From Methylobacterium bullatum (GTDB lineage: Bacteria; Pseudomonadota; Alphaproteobacteria; Rhizobiales; Beijerinckiaceae), in the NCBI RefSeq assembly GCF_014845095.1, contig NZ_NKUG01000070.1, forward strand, positions 1 through 64,000: a stretch of DNA of 64,000 nucleotides, in the 5' to 3' direction. This document shows positions 36,018 to 45,975 of this stretch, piece after piece. The notes beneath the pieces are model-generated. The model was given only the letters and a program-made list of their open reading frames with translations, was not told the origin of the DNA and searched no databases. Within the stretch, counting starts at the first letter, position 1. Every line of letters begins with the position of its first letter. The translations under genes were made by a program, and so were the position numbers.

Positions 36018-36635
36018 ATGCAAGCCATCTGCTCTCGCCTGGTCGCCGGCATTCTCGCCCTGCCTGTCGTGTGTTCCGCCCAGGCCGCCGATCTCGGATC
36101 GCCGCCTCCCGCCGCGGCCTACGTCACGCCTGTCCAGCCGCTGAGCATCGTCTCCGAGGTGCGTATCGGCGGGGCCGTCCAGGATCCCGGCAGCGCCGAG
36201 AAGAACACCAACGCCATCAACGGCGAGATCCTGTTCTACAAGCCAATCGTGAGCCTCGACCCGTTCTGGCAGGCCTTCGTGGCGCGCCCGACCGTGGGTG
36301 GCAGCTACAACTTCGATGGCCGCACCAGCTACGCCTATATCGGCCTGACCTGGACGGTGGACCTCTTCCCGCAGACCCTGAACAACCGGGTCTTCCTCGA
36401 AGGATTCTTCGGCGCGGGCGCGCATAACGGCTATACCGGCCTGAAAGCCAACGCACCGGCCGGCTTCAACTCCCTCGGTTGTAATCCGCTGTTCCGCGAA
36501 GCCGCGGCGCTCGGCTATCGTCTGACCGAGCATTGGAGCATCATGGCCACCGTCGAGCACATGTCGAATGCCGGCCTGTGCCACGAGAATCGCGGCCTGA
36601 CGAATTTCGGCGGCAAGATCGGTTACACGTTCTAA
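36018..36635 (+). CDS. Acyloxyacyl hydrolase / lipid A 3-O-deacylase PagL-like outer-membrane protein
   Basis: 205 residues. Signal peptide MQAICSRLVAGILALPVVCSAQA is followed by about 180 residues of alternating beta strands forming a small barrel. The C-terminus has the PagL signature EHMSNAG with His and Ser of the catalytic set, then ENRGLTNFGGKIGYTF with a terminal aromatic residue, typical of outer-membrane insertion. It would trim acyl chains from lipid A. ATG 36018 is preferred over the TTG at 36003. Confidence 0.75.
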   Translation: MQAICSRLVAGILALPVVCSAQAADLGSPPPAAAYVTPVQPLSIVSEVRIGGAVQDPGSAEKNTNAINGEILFYKPIVSLDPFWQAFVARPTVGGSYNFDGRTSYAYIGLTWTVDLFPQTLNNRVFLEGFFGAGAHNGYTGLKANAPAGFNSLGCNPLFREAAALGYRLTEHWSIMATVEHMSNAGLCHENRGLTNFGGKIGYTF

Positions 36636-36667
36636 GCCCGACGCCTGGATCTGAGATCGGATAACCC

Positions 36668-37240
36668 TTGGTCACCCTGAACCGCATCTACACGCGAACC
36701 GGCGACAAGGGCTCCACGGCGCTCGCCAATGGCGAACGTCGCTCCAAGGCGGATCTGCGGGTCGAGGCCTACGGGACGGTCGACGAGACCAATGCCTGCA
36801 TCGGCCTCGTCCGGCTCCATGCCGATATCGTCCTCGACGCCATGCTCGGCCGCATCCAGAACGACCTGTTCGATCTCGGTGCCGATCTCGCCACCCCGGA
36901 AAGCGACGAGCCGCCGGCTTACGAGCCCCTGCGTATCGTCGCGAGCCAGGTGAAGCGCATCGAGGCGGATATCGACCTGCTCAACGCCGAGCTGTCGCCG
37001 CTGAAATCCTTCGTGCTCCCCGGCGGTTCGGCAGCCTCCGCCGCGCTCCATCTCGCCCGCACGATCTGCCGCCGGGCCGAGCGCCTGACGGTGGCCCTCG
37101 CTGCCGTGGAAGGCGAGCGCGTCTCGCCGGAGGCGCTGCAATACCTGAACCGCCTGTCGGACTTCCTCTTCGTGGCGAGCCGCACGGCAAATGCCAATGG
37201 AGCCGACGACGTGCTCTGGGTTCCGGGCAAGAACCGCTGA
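36668..37240 (+). CDS. Cob(I)yrinic acid a,c-diamide adenosyltransferase, PduO type
   Basis: 190 residues, an ATP:corrinoid adenosyltransferase of the PduO fold. Motifs: N-terminal ATP-binding RIYTRTGDKGSTAL, then VEAYGTVDETNACIG, and the C-terminal RRAERLTVAL and YLNRLSDFLFVASR. It forms adenosylcobalamin, needed by methylmalonyl- and ethylmalonyl-CoA mutases. Translation appears to start at a TTG (36668), since VTLNRIYTRTGD follows immediately as in orthologues and no ATG is available. It lies 32 bases after the PagL-like gene. Confidence 0.92.
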   Translation: MVTLNRIYTRTGDKGSTALANGERRSKADLRVEAYGTVDETNACIGLVRLHADIVLDAMLGRIQNDLFDLGADLATPESDEPPAYEPLRIVASQVKRIEADIDLLNAELSPLKSFVLPGGSAASAALHLARTICRRAERLTVALAAVEGERVSPEALQYLNRLSDFLFVASRTANANGADDVLWVPGKNR

Positions 37241-37460
37241 AGCGGGATATCTGGTAGACCGCATACAAGCGAACGTGGATTACGATTCGCATGTGTTCGA
37301 CGCGGGGCTAGACTGTCGCACGCGTTGACAAGTCTGAAATCCCCCCGTTACGGTCCGCCGCTTCATTCCAAGAGGGTGCCCGGACCTTCGACCACGTCGA
37401 AGGCCCCTCGCGCGCTGCGCCGGCCCTTGCCAAGAAAATCATTGGAGGATTGTGACCGCC

Positions 37461-38210
37461 ATGAAGGTTCTGGTGCCCGTCAAGCGGGTCGTCGACTACA
37501 ACGTCAAGATCCGCGTCAAGGCCGATGGTTCGGGTGTCGAACTCGCCAACGTCAAGATGTCGATGAACCCCTTCGACGAGATCGCCGTCGAAGAGGCGAT
37601 CCGTCTCAAGGAAAAGGGCAAGGCGACCGAGATCGTCGCCGTGTCCATTGGACCGCAACAGGCGCAGGAGACGTTGCGCACGGCTCTGGCCATGGGTGCC
37701 GACCGGGCGATCCTGGTGAAGACCGACGGGCTCGTGGAGCCGCTGGCGGTGGCCAAGATCCTGAAGGCAATCGTCGAGAAGGAGGCCCCCGGCCTCGTCA
37801 TCCTCGGCAAGCAGGCCATCGACGACGATTCCAACCAGACCGGACAGATGCTGGCCGCCCTGCTCGACTGGCCACAGGGCACCTTCGCCTTCAAGCTCGA
37901 ATTCGGCGAGGGTTTGATCGACGTCACCCGTGAGGTCGATGGCGGCCTGCAGACCGTCACCCTCGCCCTGCCGGCGATCGTGACTACGGATCTGCGTCTG
38001 AACGAGCCGCGTTACGCGTCGCTGCCCAACATCATGAAGGCGAAGAAGAAGCCTCTCGAGGAGCTCAGCCCCGATGCCCTCGGCGTCGATGTGACGCCGC
38101 GTGTCAAGGTGCTGAAGACCGTCGAGCCGGCCGGACGCAAGGCGGGCATCAAGGTCGGCTCCGCGGCCGAACTCGTCCAGAAGCTGAAGGGCGAAGCCTC
38201 GGTCATCTGA
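37461..38210 (+). CDS. etfB: Electron transfer flavoprotein beta subunit
   Basis: 249 residues starting [26 protein letters not shown]-binding ETF-beta features include [26 protein letters not shown], abbreviated here by [20 protein letters not shown], and [18 protein letters not shown]. The C-terminal arm ([11 protein letters not shown]) is the recognition loop region that docks dehydrogenases. With EtfA it carries electrons from acyl-CoA dehydrogenases to the ETF-quinone oxidoreductase. ATG 37461 matches orthologues; a GTG at 37452 lies too close to GGAGG. Confidence 0.96.
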   Translation: MKVLVPVKRVVDYNVKIRVKADGSGVELANVKMSMNPFDEIAVEEAIRLKEKGKATEIVAVSIGPQQAQETLRTALAMGADRAILVKTDGLVEPLAVAKILKAIVEKEAPGLVILGKQAIDDDSNQTGQMLAALLDWPQGTFAFKLEFGEGLIDVTREVDGGLQTVTLALPAIVTTDLRLNEPRYASLPNIMKAKKKPLEELSPDALGVDVTPRVKVLKTVEPAGRKAGIKVGSAAELVQKLKGEASVI

Positions 38211-38343
38211 GCTTTACGCCCCGCTCGCGCATCGGCCGTCGCAGGATGGCCGGTGCCGGCCCACAATCCCTCCCTTCGGCCGCAGACCGGCGCGACGCCG
38301 CGACGGATGCCAGGCCGCACCGCAATGAGGTTCGACGCATAGC

Positions 38344-39294
38344 ATGGCCATTCTCCTCCTCATCGAGCACGATAACGGCGCCGTGCGCGACGCCAGCCTG
38401 AAGGCACTCTCCGCCGCCAAGGAAATCGGCGGACCGATCCACGCCCTGGTGGCCGGTGCCGGAAGCCGTCCCGCAGCGGACGCCGCCGGCGCTCTCGACG
38501 GTGTCGACAAGGTGCTGCTGGCCGAAGACGCCGCCTACGACCACGCCCTGGCCGAGCCGACGGCCGCGCTGATCGTCTCGCTCGCGGGCGATTACGACGT
38601 GATCATCGCCGCCGCCTCCACCACAGGCAAGAACGTGCTGCCGCGCGTGGCCGCCCTCCTCGACGTGGCGCAAATCTCGGACATCATGAGCGTGATCTCG
38701 CCCGACACGTTCGACCGGCCGATCTATGCCGGCAACGCGATCCAGACCGTCCAGGCCGCCGAGGGCAAGAAGGTCATCACGGTCCGCATGGCGGCGTTCA
38801 AGGCCGCTGCCGCCGGGGGATCGACGGCCCCGGTGGAGCCGGTCTCGGCGAGCGCGCCGGCTTCCTCCAAGTCGACCTTCAAGGGCGAGGAGATCGCCCA
38901 GTCCGACCGGCCCGAACTGGCCGCTGCCAAGATCATCGTCTCGGGCGGCCGCTCGCTCGGCTCCTCGGACAAGTTCAAGGAGCTCATCGAGCCACTGGCC
39001 GATGCCCTCGGCGCGGCGGTGGGCGCCTCGCGCGCCGCTGTCGATGCCGGCTACGCCCCGAACGACTGGCAGGTCGGCCAGACCGGCAAGGTCGTGGCAC
39101 CGGACCTCTACGTGGCAGTGGGCATCTCCGGCGCGATCCAGCATCTGGCCGGAATGAAGGATTCGAAGGTCATCGTCGCCATCAACAAGGACGAGGACGC
39201 GCCGATCTTCCAGGTGGCGGATTACGGCCTGGTCGGCGACCTGTTCCAGATCGTCCCCGAGCTTCAGGCCGAGATCGCCAAAGCCAAGGGCTGA
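38344..39294 (+). CDS. etfA: Electron transfer flavoprotein alpha subunit
   Basis: 316 residues. The N-terminal domain (1-185) begins [20 protein letters not shown]. The C-terminal FAD domain has [36 protein letters not shown] (landmarks [18 protein letters not shown]) and the flavin-contacting [16 protein letters not shown] near 258-273. It pairs with EtfB encoded 133 bases upstream. A terminator at 39321-39352 ends the etf unit. Confidence 0.96.
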   Translation: MAILLLIEHDNGAVRDASLKALSAAKEIGGPIHALVAGAGSRPAADAAGALDGVDKVLLAEDAAYDHALAEPTAALIVSLAGDYDVIIAAASTTGKNVLPRVAALLDVAQISDIMSVISPDTFDRPIYAGNAIQTVQAAEGKKVITVRMAAFKAAAAGGSTAPVEPVSASAPASSKSTFKGEEIAQSDRPELAAAKIIVSGGRSLGSSDKFKELIEPLADALGAAVGASRAAVDAGYAPNDWQVGQTGKVVAPDLYVAVGISGAIQHLAGMKDSKVIVAINKDEDAPIFQVADYGLVGDLFQIVPELQAEIAKAKG

Positions 39295-39320
39295 TCCCGG
39301 GTCCCTGAACCACGACAGGA

Positions 39321-39352
39321 CTTCGCCGCGGGCATCCGCGGCGGAGTTCTTT
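39321..39352 (+). terminator. Rho-independent terminator after etfA
   Basis: CTTCGCCGCGG (39321-39331) pairs with CCGCGGCGGAG (39336-39346), loop GCAT, followed by TTCTTTT. It lies 26 bases past the etfA stop. Confidence 0.85.
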
Positions 39353-39504
39353 TCCCATTTAAGCGCTTGCCCGGGCTGCACCTCAGCGAGAAAATGATCT
39401 AGGAATTTTGTGCGCCGCATTTCAATTGCGGTGCCAACGCCTCGATCGCTAGGCGGGCGTTCTGCGGCCGAACCGGCCGCGCCTCAGGGGTGCGAGTTCA
39501 AGCG

Positions 39505-40386
39505 ATGGCCATCGAGATCAAGACCGTCGGAATCATCGGCGCCGGCCAGATGGGAAGCGGCATCGCCCATGTCTGCGCCATGGCCGGGTTGGACGTGCGG
39601 CTGAACGACCGTGACACCGCCCGCATCCATAGCGGGCTCGCGACGATCGACGGCAATCTGGCACGTCAGGTCTCCAAAGGCACGATCACCGATGAGCAGA
39701 GGCGCAGTGGCGTCGCGCGTATCCTCGCCGCCGAAAGCTACGACGACCTCGCCCCCTGCGATCTCGTCATCGAGGCGGCGACGGAAGACGAGGCGACCAA
39801 GCGCCAGATCTTCACCGCCCTGTGCCCGTCGCTGAACCCTGATGCCATCGTGGCGACCAACACGTCGTCGATCTCGATCACGCGCCTCGCAGCCGCGACC
39901 GACCGGCCGGAGCGGTTCATCGGCATCCATTTCATGAATCCGGTTCCGGTCATGCAGCTCGTGGAGCTGATCCGGGGCATCGCCACGGCGGACCCGACTT
40001 ACGTCTCCGCCAAGGCCTTCATCGCCAAGCTCGGCAAGACCTCCACCATGTCGGAGGATTTCCCGGCCTTCATCGTCAACCGCATCCTGCTGCCGATGAT
40101 CAACGAGGCGATCTATACGCTCTACGAGGGCGTCGGCTCCGTGGAGGCCATCGACACCGCGATGAAGCTCGGCGCCAACCATCCGATGGGCCCGCTGCAG
40201 CTGGCCGATTTCATCGGTCTCGATACCTGCCTCTCGGTGATGCAGGTGCTCTACGAAGGGCTGGCGGATTCGAAGTACCGCCCCTGCCCGCTTCTGGTGA
40301 AATATGTCGAAGCCGGCTGGCTCGGCCGGAAGACGAAGCGCGGCTTCTACGATTATCGCGGCGAAGTCCCGGTTCCGACCCGCTGA
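39505..40386 (+). CDS. 3-hydroxybutyryl-CoA dehydrogenase
   Basis: 293 residues. The NAD-binding Rossmann motif is VGIIGAGQMGSGIAHV near the N-terminus. Catalytic-region motifs are IVATNTSSISIT, RFIGIHFMNPVPVMQLVEL (His and Asn of the active site in HFMNP) and the dimer domain GANHPMGPLQLADFIGLD. It interconverts 3-hydroxybutyryl-CoA and acetoacetyl-CoA. The position downstream of etfBA is standard in alphaproteobacteria, although a terminator separates them. ATG 39505 fits orthologues (MAIEIKTVGII). Confidence 0.94.
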   Translation: MAIEIKTVGIIGAGQMGSGIAHVCAMAGLDVRLNDRDTARIHSGLATIDGNLARQVSKGTITDEQRRSGVARILAAESYDDLAPCDLVIEAATEDEATKRQIFTALCPSLNPDAIVATNTSSISITRLAAATDRPERFIGIHFMNPVPVMQLVELIRGIATADPTYVSAKAFIAKLGKTSTMSEDFPAFIVNRILLPMINEAIYTLYEGVGSVEAIDTAMKLGANHPMGPLQLADFIGLDTCLSVMQVLYEGLADSKYRPCPLLVKYVEAGWLGRKTKRGFYDYRGEVPVPTR

Positions 40387-40485
40387 GAGACGGCAGTCCG
40401 TGAAAGCTCAGGCCCCGAGTGAGGGTCGTGGCTCATCGGGCGAAGACATCTTGCGATGGATCTCTCCAGATCAACGACGCTTCTC

Positions 40486-40537
40486 AAAAAAAACGCTACG
40501 GCTTCGAAGCGGTTAAGTCCGCTGCAATGCCGTAGCG
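40486..40537 (-). terminator. Strong minus-strand terminator with nested hairpin
   Basis: On the minus strand CGCTACGGC pairs with GCCGTAGCG (+ coordinates 40529-40537 and 40494-40502), followed by an 8-base T tract (40486-40493). Inside sits a second stem, AGCGG (40508-40512) with CCGCT (40519-40523). It serves the gene at 40582-40884. Confidence 0.88.
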
Positions 40538-40581
40538 CGCTGTCGTCGTTGCCGGTCGTTAGAACCGACATGACGTCTGGC

Positions 40582-40884
40582 TTATTTCTGGCCACCGTTA
40601 GCCGACGGCTGGGCCGGCGCCGGGTAGGCCGGGTTGCCAGCGGGAACGTTGCCGGTGTTCGCGGACGACGCTCCGTTTCCGGCCCCATTCACGGAACCGG
40701 TGACTTGAGCGCGGGAAGCGTCCTGGCTCTGCGACGCGTAGTCCTTCGGGGAATTCGCACCCTGCCAGGTCATCAGACCGGTGATCGCGATGGCGAGGAG
40801 GACGAGGCTGCCGATCAGGACGTAGAGGACCGGCTTGCCCTTCTTGCCTTGACGTGCGTTCTGACCGTCGAGTCGTTCTGCCAT
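40582..40884 (-). CDS. Single-pass membrane hypothetical protein, 100 aa
   Basis: A basic, short cytoplasmic N-terminus (MAERLDGQNARQGKKGKP) precedes one membrane helix (VLYVLIGSLVLLAIAITGLMTW) and a periplasmic tail rich in Asn, Ser, Ala, Gly and Pro. ATG 40884 is chosen because the upstream extension is not protein-like. Small anchored proteins with such tails recur in Methylobacteriaceae. Function unknown. A strong terminator follows at 40486-40537. Confidence 0.65.
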   Translation of the reverse strand: MAERLDGQNARQGKKGKPVLYVLIGSLVLLAIAITGLMTWQGANSPKDYASQSQDASRAQVTGSVNGAGNGASSANTGNVPAGNPAYPAPAQPSANGGQK

Positions 40885-41053
40885 GGAAAATCTTTCGGAG
40901 CTCGGCCGAGTGCGGCCGTCATGTTCAACCTGAGACATTGATGTCCCATCTGGTGAGTTGAACGCGACGGCCGAGCTCCCTGTTCCGACGCGATCGGCCC
41001 TGGCGGTGGCATCTGACGGAAAAGCCGCACCGCTATCGAGGTGAAGTCCTGCT

Positions 41054-42070
41054 TCAGCGCCCGGTCGTCAGCATGATCTTGCCGAGATGCGCGCTCGACT
41101 CCATGAGCGCATGGGCCTCGGACGCCTTCTCCAAAGGGAAGGTGGCGTGGATGATCGGCTTCATCCGGCCGTCGGCGAGGAGTGGCCAGATGTCCCGACG
41201 CAGGCCCTCGGCGATGGCCGCCTTCTCCGCTTTGGGACGCGCCCGCAGGGTCGCACCGGTGAATGTGAGCCGCTTCATCATGATCGGCGTCATGCTGAAA
41301 CTCTCGACCTTGTAGCCTTGCATGAAGGCGATCTGCACGAGGCGTCCCTCGATCGCCAGGGAGGCGAGGTTGCGGGCGAGGTAGGGCGCGCCCACCATGT
41401 CGAGGATGACGTCGACGCCCTTGCCCTCGGTGAGGCGCTTGATCTCCTCGGCAAAATCCGTCTCGCGGTAATTGATCGCCTCGTCGGCGCCGAGCTCCTT
41501 GCAGAACGTGCATTTCTCGGTCGAGCCGGCGGTGGCGAAGACCCGCGCGCCGTGCAGCTTCGCCATCTGGATCGCCGTAGAACCGATGCCGCTCGATCCG
41601 CCATGGACGAGGAAGCTTTCGCCCGGCTTCAGGCGTCCGCGCTCGATAACGTTGCTGTAGACGGTGAAATAGGTCTCCGGCAGTCCGGCGGCCTCGATCA
41701 GCGAGAGCGGAGCCGGGCGCGGCAGGCATTGTCCGGTCTCGGCCACGGCGAATTCGGCATATCCGCCGCTGATGGTGAGGGCGCAGACCTCGTCGCCGAT
41801 GGCGAAGCCCTCAGCCCCCTCGCCGAGGGCCGCGATCCGGCCGGCGACTTCGAGGCCCGGGATTTCGGTGGCGCCCTTCGGCGGCGGATATTTGCCTTCG
41901 CGTTGCTGGATGTCGGGCCGGTTCACGCCGGCCGCGACCACTTCGATGAGCACTTGGCCGGGACCGGGCTGGGGCAGCGGCACCGTCTCGAGCGTCAGGA
42001 CGTCCGGCCCACCTGCTCCCGCGAACCGGATCTGGCGCATGGTCTCGGGCAGGTCTGGGCTTGACGTCAT
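41054..42070 (-). CDS. NAD(P)H quinone oxidoreductase, PIG3 type
   Basis: 338 residues, zinc-lacking medium-chain reductase. The GroES-like domain has VVAAGVNRPDIQQREGKYPPP and PGLEVAGRIAALG; the NADPH loop is VHGGSSGIGSTAIQMAK near residue 155, and the PIG3-like EINYRETDF-type strand follows (here DEAINYRETDF). It reduces quinones or enones. GGAGATG a few bases upstream supports ATG 42070. Convergent context: transcription runs toward the 100-aa membrane gene on the same strand, 169 bases away. Confidence 0.9.
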   Translation of the reverse strand: MTSSPDLPETMRQIRFAGAGGPDVLTLETVPLPQPGPGQVLIEVVAAGVNRPDIQQREGKYPPPKGATEIPGLEVAGRIAALGEGAEGFAIGDEVCALTISGGYAEFAVAETGQCLPRPAPLSLIEAAGLPETYFTVYSNVIERGRLKPGESFLVHGGSSGIGSTAIQMAKLHGARVFATAGSTEKCTFCKELGADEAINYRETDFAEEIKRLTEGKGVDVILDMVGAPYLARNLASLAIEGRLVQIAFMQGYKVESFSMTPIMMKRLTFTGATLRARPKAEKAAIAEGLRRDIWPLLADGRMKPIIHATFPLEKASEAHALMESSAHLGKIMLTTGR

Positions 42071-42155
42071 CGCATCACATCTCCGGTTGGCTTGACCCGT
42101 CATGTGCGGCCGGAGGGCGGGTTGGCAAGGGCGCAGTTGGTAAGCGAGGACTGTC

Positions 42156-42818
42156 TCAACGGGTGCCGTACATCCGGTCGCCGGCATCCCCGAGGCCGGG
42201 CACGATATAGCCGTGGTCGTTGAGGTGGCTGTCGATGGAGGCGGTCCAGACCGGCACGTCGGGATGCCTCGCCTGGAGCTTGGCGACGCCTTCCGGCGCG
42301 GCGAGAAGGCAGACGAAGCGCAGGTCGCGCGCGCCGCGCTGCTTCAGGAGGTCGATGGCGGCGATGGCCGAATTGGCCGTGGCGAGCATAGGGTCGAGGA
42401 CGAGGACGGTGCGGTCGGCGAGGTCGGACGGTGCCTTGAAATAGTATTCCACCGCCTCAAGCGTCTCGGGGTCGCGATAGAGCCCGACATGGGCGACGCG
42501 CGCGGAGGGCACCAGCGAGAGCATGCCGTCGAGAAAGCCGACGCCCGCGCGCAGGATCGGGGCGAGAACCAGCTTCTTGCCCGCGATCTGCGGCGCTTCC
42601 ATCGCCTGGATCGGCGTTTCGATGGTCACCCGCTCCAGGGGAAGGTCGCGGGTGACCTCATAGGCGAGGAGCATCCCGATCTCGTTGAGGATCTGGCGGA
42701 AGCCCTTGGTCGAGCGCTCCTTCTGTCGGAGCAGGGTCAACTTGTGCTGGACCAGGGGATGGTCGACCACCGTGACCGTCGCGCGGATCTCCGCGCCGGT
42801 AACGTCCGTATTCGCCAT
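42156..42818 (-). CDS. upp: Uracil phosphoribosyltransferase
   Basis: 220 residues. Family motifs: [14 protein letters not shown] at the N-terminus, [16 protein letters not shown], the PRPP loop [15 protein letters not shown] (most bacteria have ATGGS; AN is common in alphaproteobacteria), and the uracil-binding C-terminus [18 protein letters not shown]. It salvages uracil to UMP. GGGGGAG precedes ATG 42818; the open frame further upstream is spurious. It is immediately upstream of the quinone oxidoreductase on the same strand (85 bases). Confidence 0.96.
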   Translation of the reverse strand: MANTDVTGAEIRATVTVVDHPLVQHKLTLLRQKERSTKGFRQILNEIGMLLAYEVTRDLPLERVTIETPIQAMEAPQIAGKKLVLAPILRAGVGFLDGMLSLVPSARVAHVGLYRDPETLEAVEYYFKAPSDLADRTVLVLDPMLATANSAIAAIDLLKQRGARDLRFVCLLAAPEGVAKLQARHPDVPVWTASIDSHLNDHGYIVPGLGDAGDRMYGTR

Positions 42819-43032
42819 CGCCTTCACTCCCCCGAGAAGCGGCCCACCGTGCCACGAGCGGCACCGGACCGACCCCACGCTCTTTTGAACTCCCGCCCTT
42901 ATGGCCCCCCGGGGCATGAAAATCCGATAAAGAAGCGCGGCCATGACGCGGTGGGGGCGCGTCCCGGTCGTCGGAGCGAGGCAAACAGGGTGGTCCGGAT
43001 CGTCGATGAAACTTATCCGAAACAGCACGCCC

Positions 43033-43299
43033 ATGAGCAAGTCCGCCCGGAACGACAGGGTCCGCTATCGCGCGACGTTTCTCAACACGCTCGGGGCGTC
43101 CCTGGTGATGGTCGGCTTCTTCCTGCCGGGGATGCGGCTCTACGAGGGGTATGACCACCGCCTGTCCCGCGCCGAGGCGTGGAGCGTCTCGCTGCGGTTC
43201 TTCCAGACCGAGCCGGGTGCGGTGAGCGTGACGGCGCTGATCCTCGGCTTCTGCCTGCATTTCATTGCCCTGCATCACCTGAAGAAACTGCAGGATTGA
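43033..43299 (+). CDS. Two-helix membrane hypothetical protein, 88 aa
   Basis: Two hydrophobic helices ([20 protein letters not shown] and [21 protein letters not shown]) are separated by a charged loop. The start is uncertain: ATG 43033 (MSKSARND) or ATG 43006. No family recognised. It is divergent from upp and converges on the DUF2852 gene, whose terminator lies between them. Confidence 0.5.
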   Translation: MSKSARNDRVRYRATFLNTLGASLVMVGFFLPGMRLYEGYDHRLSRAEAWSVSLRFFQTEPGAVSVTALILGFCLHFIALHHLKKLQD

Positions 43300-43317
43300 T
43301 CGGGCCACTGGACGAAC

Positions 43318-43354
43318 AAAAAAGGGGCTCCCGGCATCTCTGCCGGAAGCCCTC
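43318..43354 (-). terminator. Minus-strand terminator of the DUF2852 gene
   Basis: Read on the minus strand, AGGGCTTCCGGCA pairs with TGCCGGGAGCCCC around a GAGA loop (+ coordinates 43324-43353), followed by six T (43318-43323). Confidence 0.87.
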
Positions 43355-43376
43355 CGTAACTCCTATGTGGGATCGA

Positions 43377-43832
43377 TCAGACGTTCTGCGTCGGGCCGCT
43401 CGTATTGCGCTTGGCCATGAAGGCGTCGAACTGCTCGCGGTCCTTGGCGCGCTTCAGTTCCTCTACGAACTCGGCGAAGGCACGGCTCTCCTCCTGCAGC
43501 GCCTTGCGCTGGGCGTTGAGCCGGTCGAGTTCGGCGCGGCGGTAATCGTCGAAGGCGAGGTTACCGGTGCCGCGCAGATCCGCGGCCTCGAACGCCTGGG
43601 CAAAGCGCGATTTGCGCATGCCCGCCTGCCAATCGGACCCACGGCCGATCATGCCGCGCAGTTCGGACAATGCCGGGTAACCCGCCACCTTCCAGGCGAT
43701 GTAGGCCGCCGCCAGCGGCCACCAGTAGAAGAACGCGACGACGACGGCGCCGATCTCGAAAGAGCGGCGGGGAAACGGACCGCTGCGGCAGGCTTTGCCG
43801 GTGGCCCAGGGAGAGGTCGAGGAAAAGCTCAC
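43377..43832 (-). CDS. DUF2852 domain-containing protein
   Basis: 151 residues. An N-terminal membrane helix (EIGAVVVAFFYWWPLAAAYIAW, about 26-48) is followed by a charged helical domain with DDYRRAELDRLNAQRKALQEE and the terminal REQFDAFMAKR, both typical of DUF2852 (abbreviated landmarks: DYRRAELDRL, EFDAFM-like end). Conserved in alphaproteobacteria; role unknown. It ends at its own terminator and is upstream of nothing on its strand. Confidence 0.78.
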   Translation of the reverse strand: MSFSSTSPWATGKACRSGPFPRRSFEIGAVVVAFFYWWPLAAAYIAWKVAGYPALSELRGMIGRGSDWQAGMRKSRFAQAFEAADLRGTGNLAFDDYRRAELDRLNAQRKALQEESRAFAEFVEELKRAKDREQFDAFMAKRNTSGPTQNV

Positions 43833-43914
43833 GGCTCACAGCTCCGATGTTAATGTGAACCACATTTACTTGCGAACGCGACGTGGTGGTTTCAAGGGTC
43901 GCTTTCAGAGAGTG

Positions 43915-44559
43915 TCAGGCCGAGTGTCGGGGGCGTCCCGCGCCATGGACGAGGGCCAGCACGCCGGCACGTAGCATCTCGTATTTGTCCGGCATGCCCG
44001 GCCCTTTCGGCAGATGGCCGGAGGCCGAGAGCGTGGCGAGCCCGTGAGAGAGAGCCCAGACTTCCAGGGCGACGAAACGAGGCTCGACTCCGCCGAAGCC
44101 ATCCGGAAACGTCGATTTCAGCGCTTCGAGCAGAAGGTCGAAGGGGCTGGGCCTCGGCGGGACGTCGGAGGCTGCTTGCTCCGCCGTCATCGGGGCGCCT
44201 CGCGTCTCGAAGATGGCGGCATAATAGCCGGGCTCTTCCTCCGCGAAGGCGAGATAGGCCTCCCCCATTCGGGTGAAGCGCTCCAGTGGTGTTCCGCGTG
44301 AGGTGAGTGAGCGTGCCAGACGCTCGGCGAGGTCGGTGAAGCCACGGCCGGCCACCTCCTCCAGCAGAGCTTCGCGACCCCGGAAATGGCGATAGAGCGC
44401 GGCCGGTGTCACGCCGACGAGGCGTGCCGCATCTACCAGGGTGAAACCGCCCACCCCACGTTCGGCGATGAACCGGCGCGCCGCTTCGATCAGCGCCTCT
44501 TTGAGGTTGCCGTGATGGTAGCTTCGCCGGTCTCCCGGTCCTTCTCGCCAGGGTCGCAC
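43915..44559 (-). CDS. TetR-family transcriptional regulator
   Basis: 214 residues. The N-terminal HTH (about 18-62) reads [18 protein letters not shown] then [18 protein letters not shown], a standard TetR recognition helix. The C-terminal ligand domain has the WHG-type pattern ([16 protein letters not shown]). It is divergent from the COG0523 gene with 195 bases between, so it may share that control region, but the palindrome there looks like a Zur site. Target and ligand unknown. Confidence 0.88.
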   Translation of the reverse strand: MRPWREGPGDRRSYHHGNLKEALIEAARRFIAERGVGGFTLVDAARLVGVTPAALYRHFRGREALLEEVAGRGFTDLAERLARSLTSRGTPLERFTRMGEAYLAFAEEEPGYYAAIFETRGAPMTAEQAASDVPPRPSPFDLLLEALKSTFPDGFGGVEPRFVALEVWALSHGLATLSASGHLPKGPGMPDKYEMLRAGVLALVHGAGRPRHSA

Positions 44560-44719
44560 TGGATTCCATCCTCGGGCGATCGCCGGCCAGCGGCTGCACC
44601 TTTGCCGCGACTCTGCCGGGATGGCCCTCCCCTAACACGCGGAGCGCGCTTTTCGACCCTCCTCTGTCTACCCGTGGACAGAGATTTTCGAACGGCGATT
44701 GACAAGCACGATCCTACGA

Positions 44720-44738
44720 AATGTAATGGTATTACATT
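44720..44738. promoter_or_regulatory. Zur-box-like palindrome upstream of COG0523 gene
   Basis: AATGTAAT-GGT-ATTACATT, a perfect 8-bp inverted repeat with a 3-nt centre, 16 bases before the ATG at 44755. It closely resembles the Zur operator pattern (GAAATGTTATA-type palindromes). The location would let a zinc-loaded repressor block transcription. Confidence 0.65.
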
Positions 44739-44754
44739 GCATTTTGGATATCCG

Positions 44755-45975
44755 ATGAGCCAGTGCGATCACCGTCTCCCCGTCACCGTCCTTTCCGGCT
44801 TTCTCGGTGCCGGCAAGACGACGCTGTTGAACCACATTCTCAACAACCGCGAGGGGCGACGCGTCGCCGTGATCGTCAACGACATGAGTGAGGTGAATAT
44901 CGACGCCGCCTTGATCCGCGAGGGCAGCGCCAACCTCTCTCGCACCGACGAACGCCTGGTGGAGATGACCAATGGCTGCATCTGCTGCACCCTGCGGGAC
45001 GACCTCCTGGCCGAAGTCCGGACGCTGGCGGAGGAAGGGCGGTTCGATTACCTCCTGATCGAAGGCACGGGCATCGCCGAGCCGCTGCCGGTGGCGAGCA
45101 CCTTCTCCTTCCGCGATGAAGACGGGGCTGCGCTGAGCGATATCGCCCGCCTCGACACCATGGTCACCGTGGTCGACGCGGTGAGTCTCCTGCGCGATTA
45201 CGGTTCGACGGCGTTCCTGCGCGACCGGGGCCAGACCGCGGGAGAGGAAGATGCCAGGACCCTCGTCGACCTTCTCGTAGAACAGATCGAGTTCGCCGAT
45301 GTGGTCGTCGTCAACAAGGCGGGTGATGTCGGGGCGGATCAGCTCGCTCTGGTCCGCTCGGTGATACGCGGGCTCAATGCCGATGCCCACATCGTCGAGG
45401 CTTCCCATGGCCGCGTCGCGCTCGATCGGGTTCTGGATACCGGCCTGTTCAGCGAAGAGAAGGCGCAGGAGCACCCGCTCTGGTTCAAGGAGCTCTACGG
45501 TGCCGCCGAACATGTGCCCGAAACCGAGGAATACGGAATCGGCTCCTTCGTCTACCGCGCCCGCCGTCCCTTCGCCCCCGAGGCGTTCGACGCTTTCACC
45601 AAAGCGACATGGCCGGGCCTCATCCGCGCGAAGGGGCATTTCTGGCTGGCGACGCGCCCGGACTGGGTCGGCGAATTCTCCCTCGCGGGTTCCATCGCGC
45701 GGGTTTCGCCGATGGGGGCATGGTGGGCCTGCGTGCCGAAGGCGCGCTGGCCGGAGGATGCGGAGTGGCGCAGTCACCTGTCCCGGAACTGGAGCGAGCC
45801 CTGGGGCGACCGCCGCCAGGAACTCGTCTTCATCGGGACGGGTCTCGACGAGGAAGCGATCACCGCCGCACTCGATGCCTGCCTGGTCGGTTCCGAGGAT
45901 GTGACGCGGTTCGATCCGGCGCCGTACCGCGCCCTGCCCGATCCGTTTCCCGCCTGGCAGCGTGCCGCCGCCTGA
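44755..45975 (+). CDS. COG0523-family GTPase, putative zinc metallochaperone
   Basis: 406 residues. The GTPase core has Walker [17 protein letters not shown], switch [11 protein letters not shown], and base motif VVNKAGD; the metal motif [11 protein letters not shown] (Cys-x-Cys-Cys) is the family hallmark. The C-terminal CobW_C domain ends with [18 protein letters not shown]. Homologues such as ZigA deliver zinc to client enzymes during starvation. ATG 44755 begins at the usual point ([12 protein letters not shown]); the longer frame is spurious. The Zur-like palindrome just upstream supports zinc regulation. Its stop overlaps the start of the next gene. Confidence 0.92.
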   Translation: MSQCDHRLPVTVLSGFLGAGKTTLLNHILNNREGRRVAVIVNDMSEVNIDAALIREGSANLSRTDERLVEMTNGCICCTLRDDLLAEVRTLAEEGRFDYLLIEGTGIAEPLPVASTFSFRDEDGAALSDIARLDTMVTVVDAVSLLRDYGSTAFLRDRGQTAGEEDARTLVDLLVEQIEFADVVVVNKAGDVGADQLALVRSVIRGLNADAHIVEASHGRVALDRVLDTGLFSEEKAQEHPLWFKELYGAAEHVPETEEYGIGSFVYRARRPFAPEAFDAFTKATWPGLIRAKGHFWLATRPDWVGEFSLAGSIARVSPMGAWWACVPKARWPEDAEWRSHLSRNWSEPWGDRRQELVFIGTGLDEEAITAALDACLVGSEDVTRFDPAPYRALPDPFPAWQRAAA

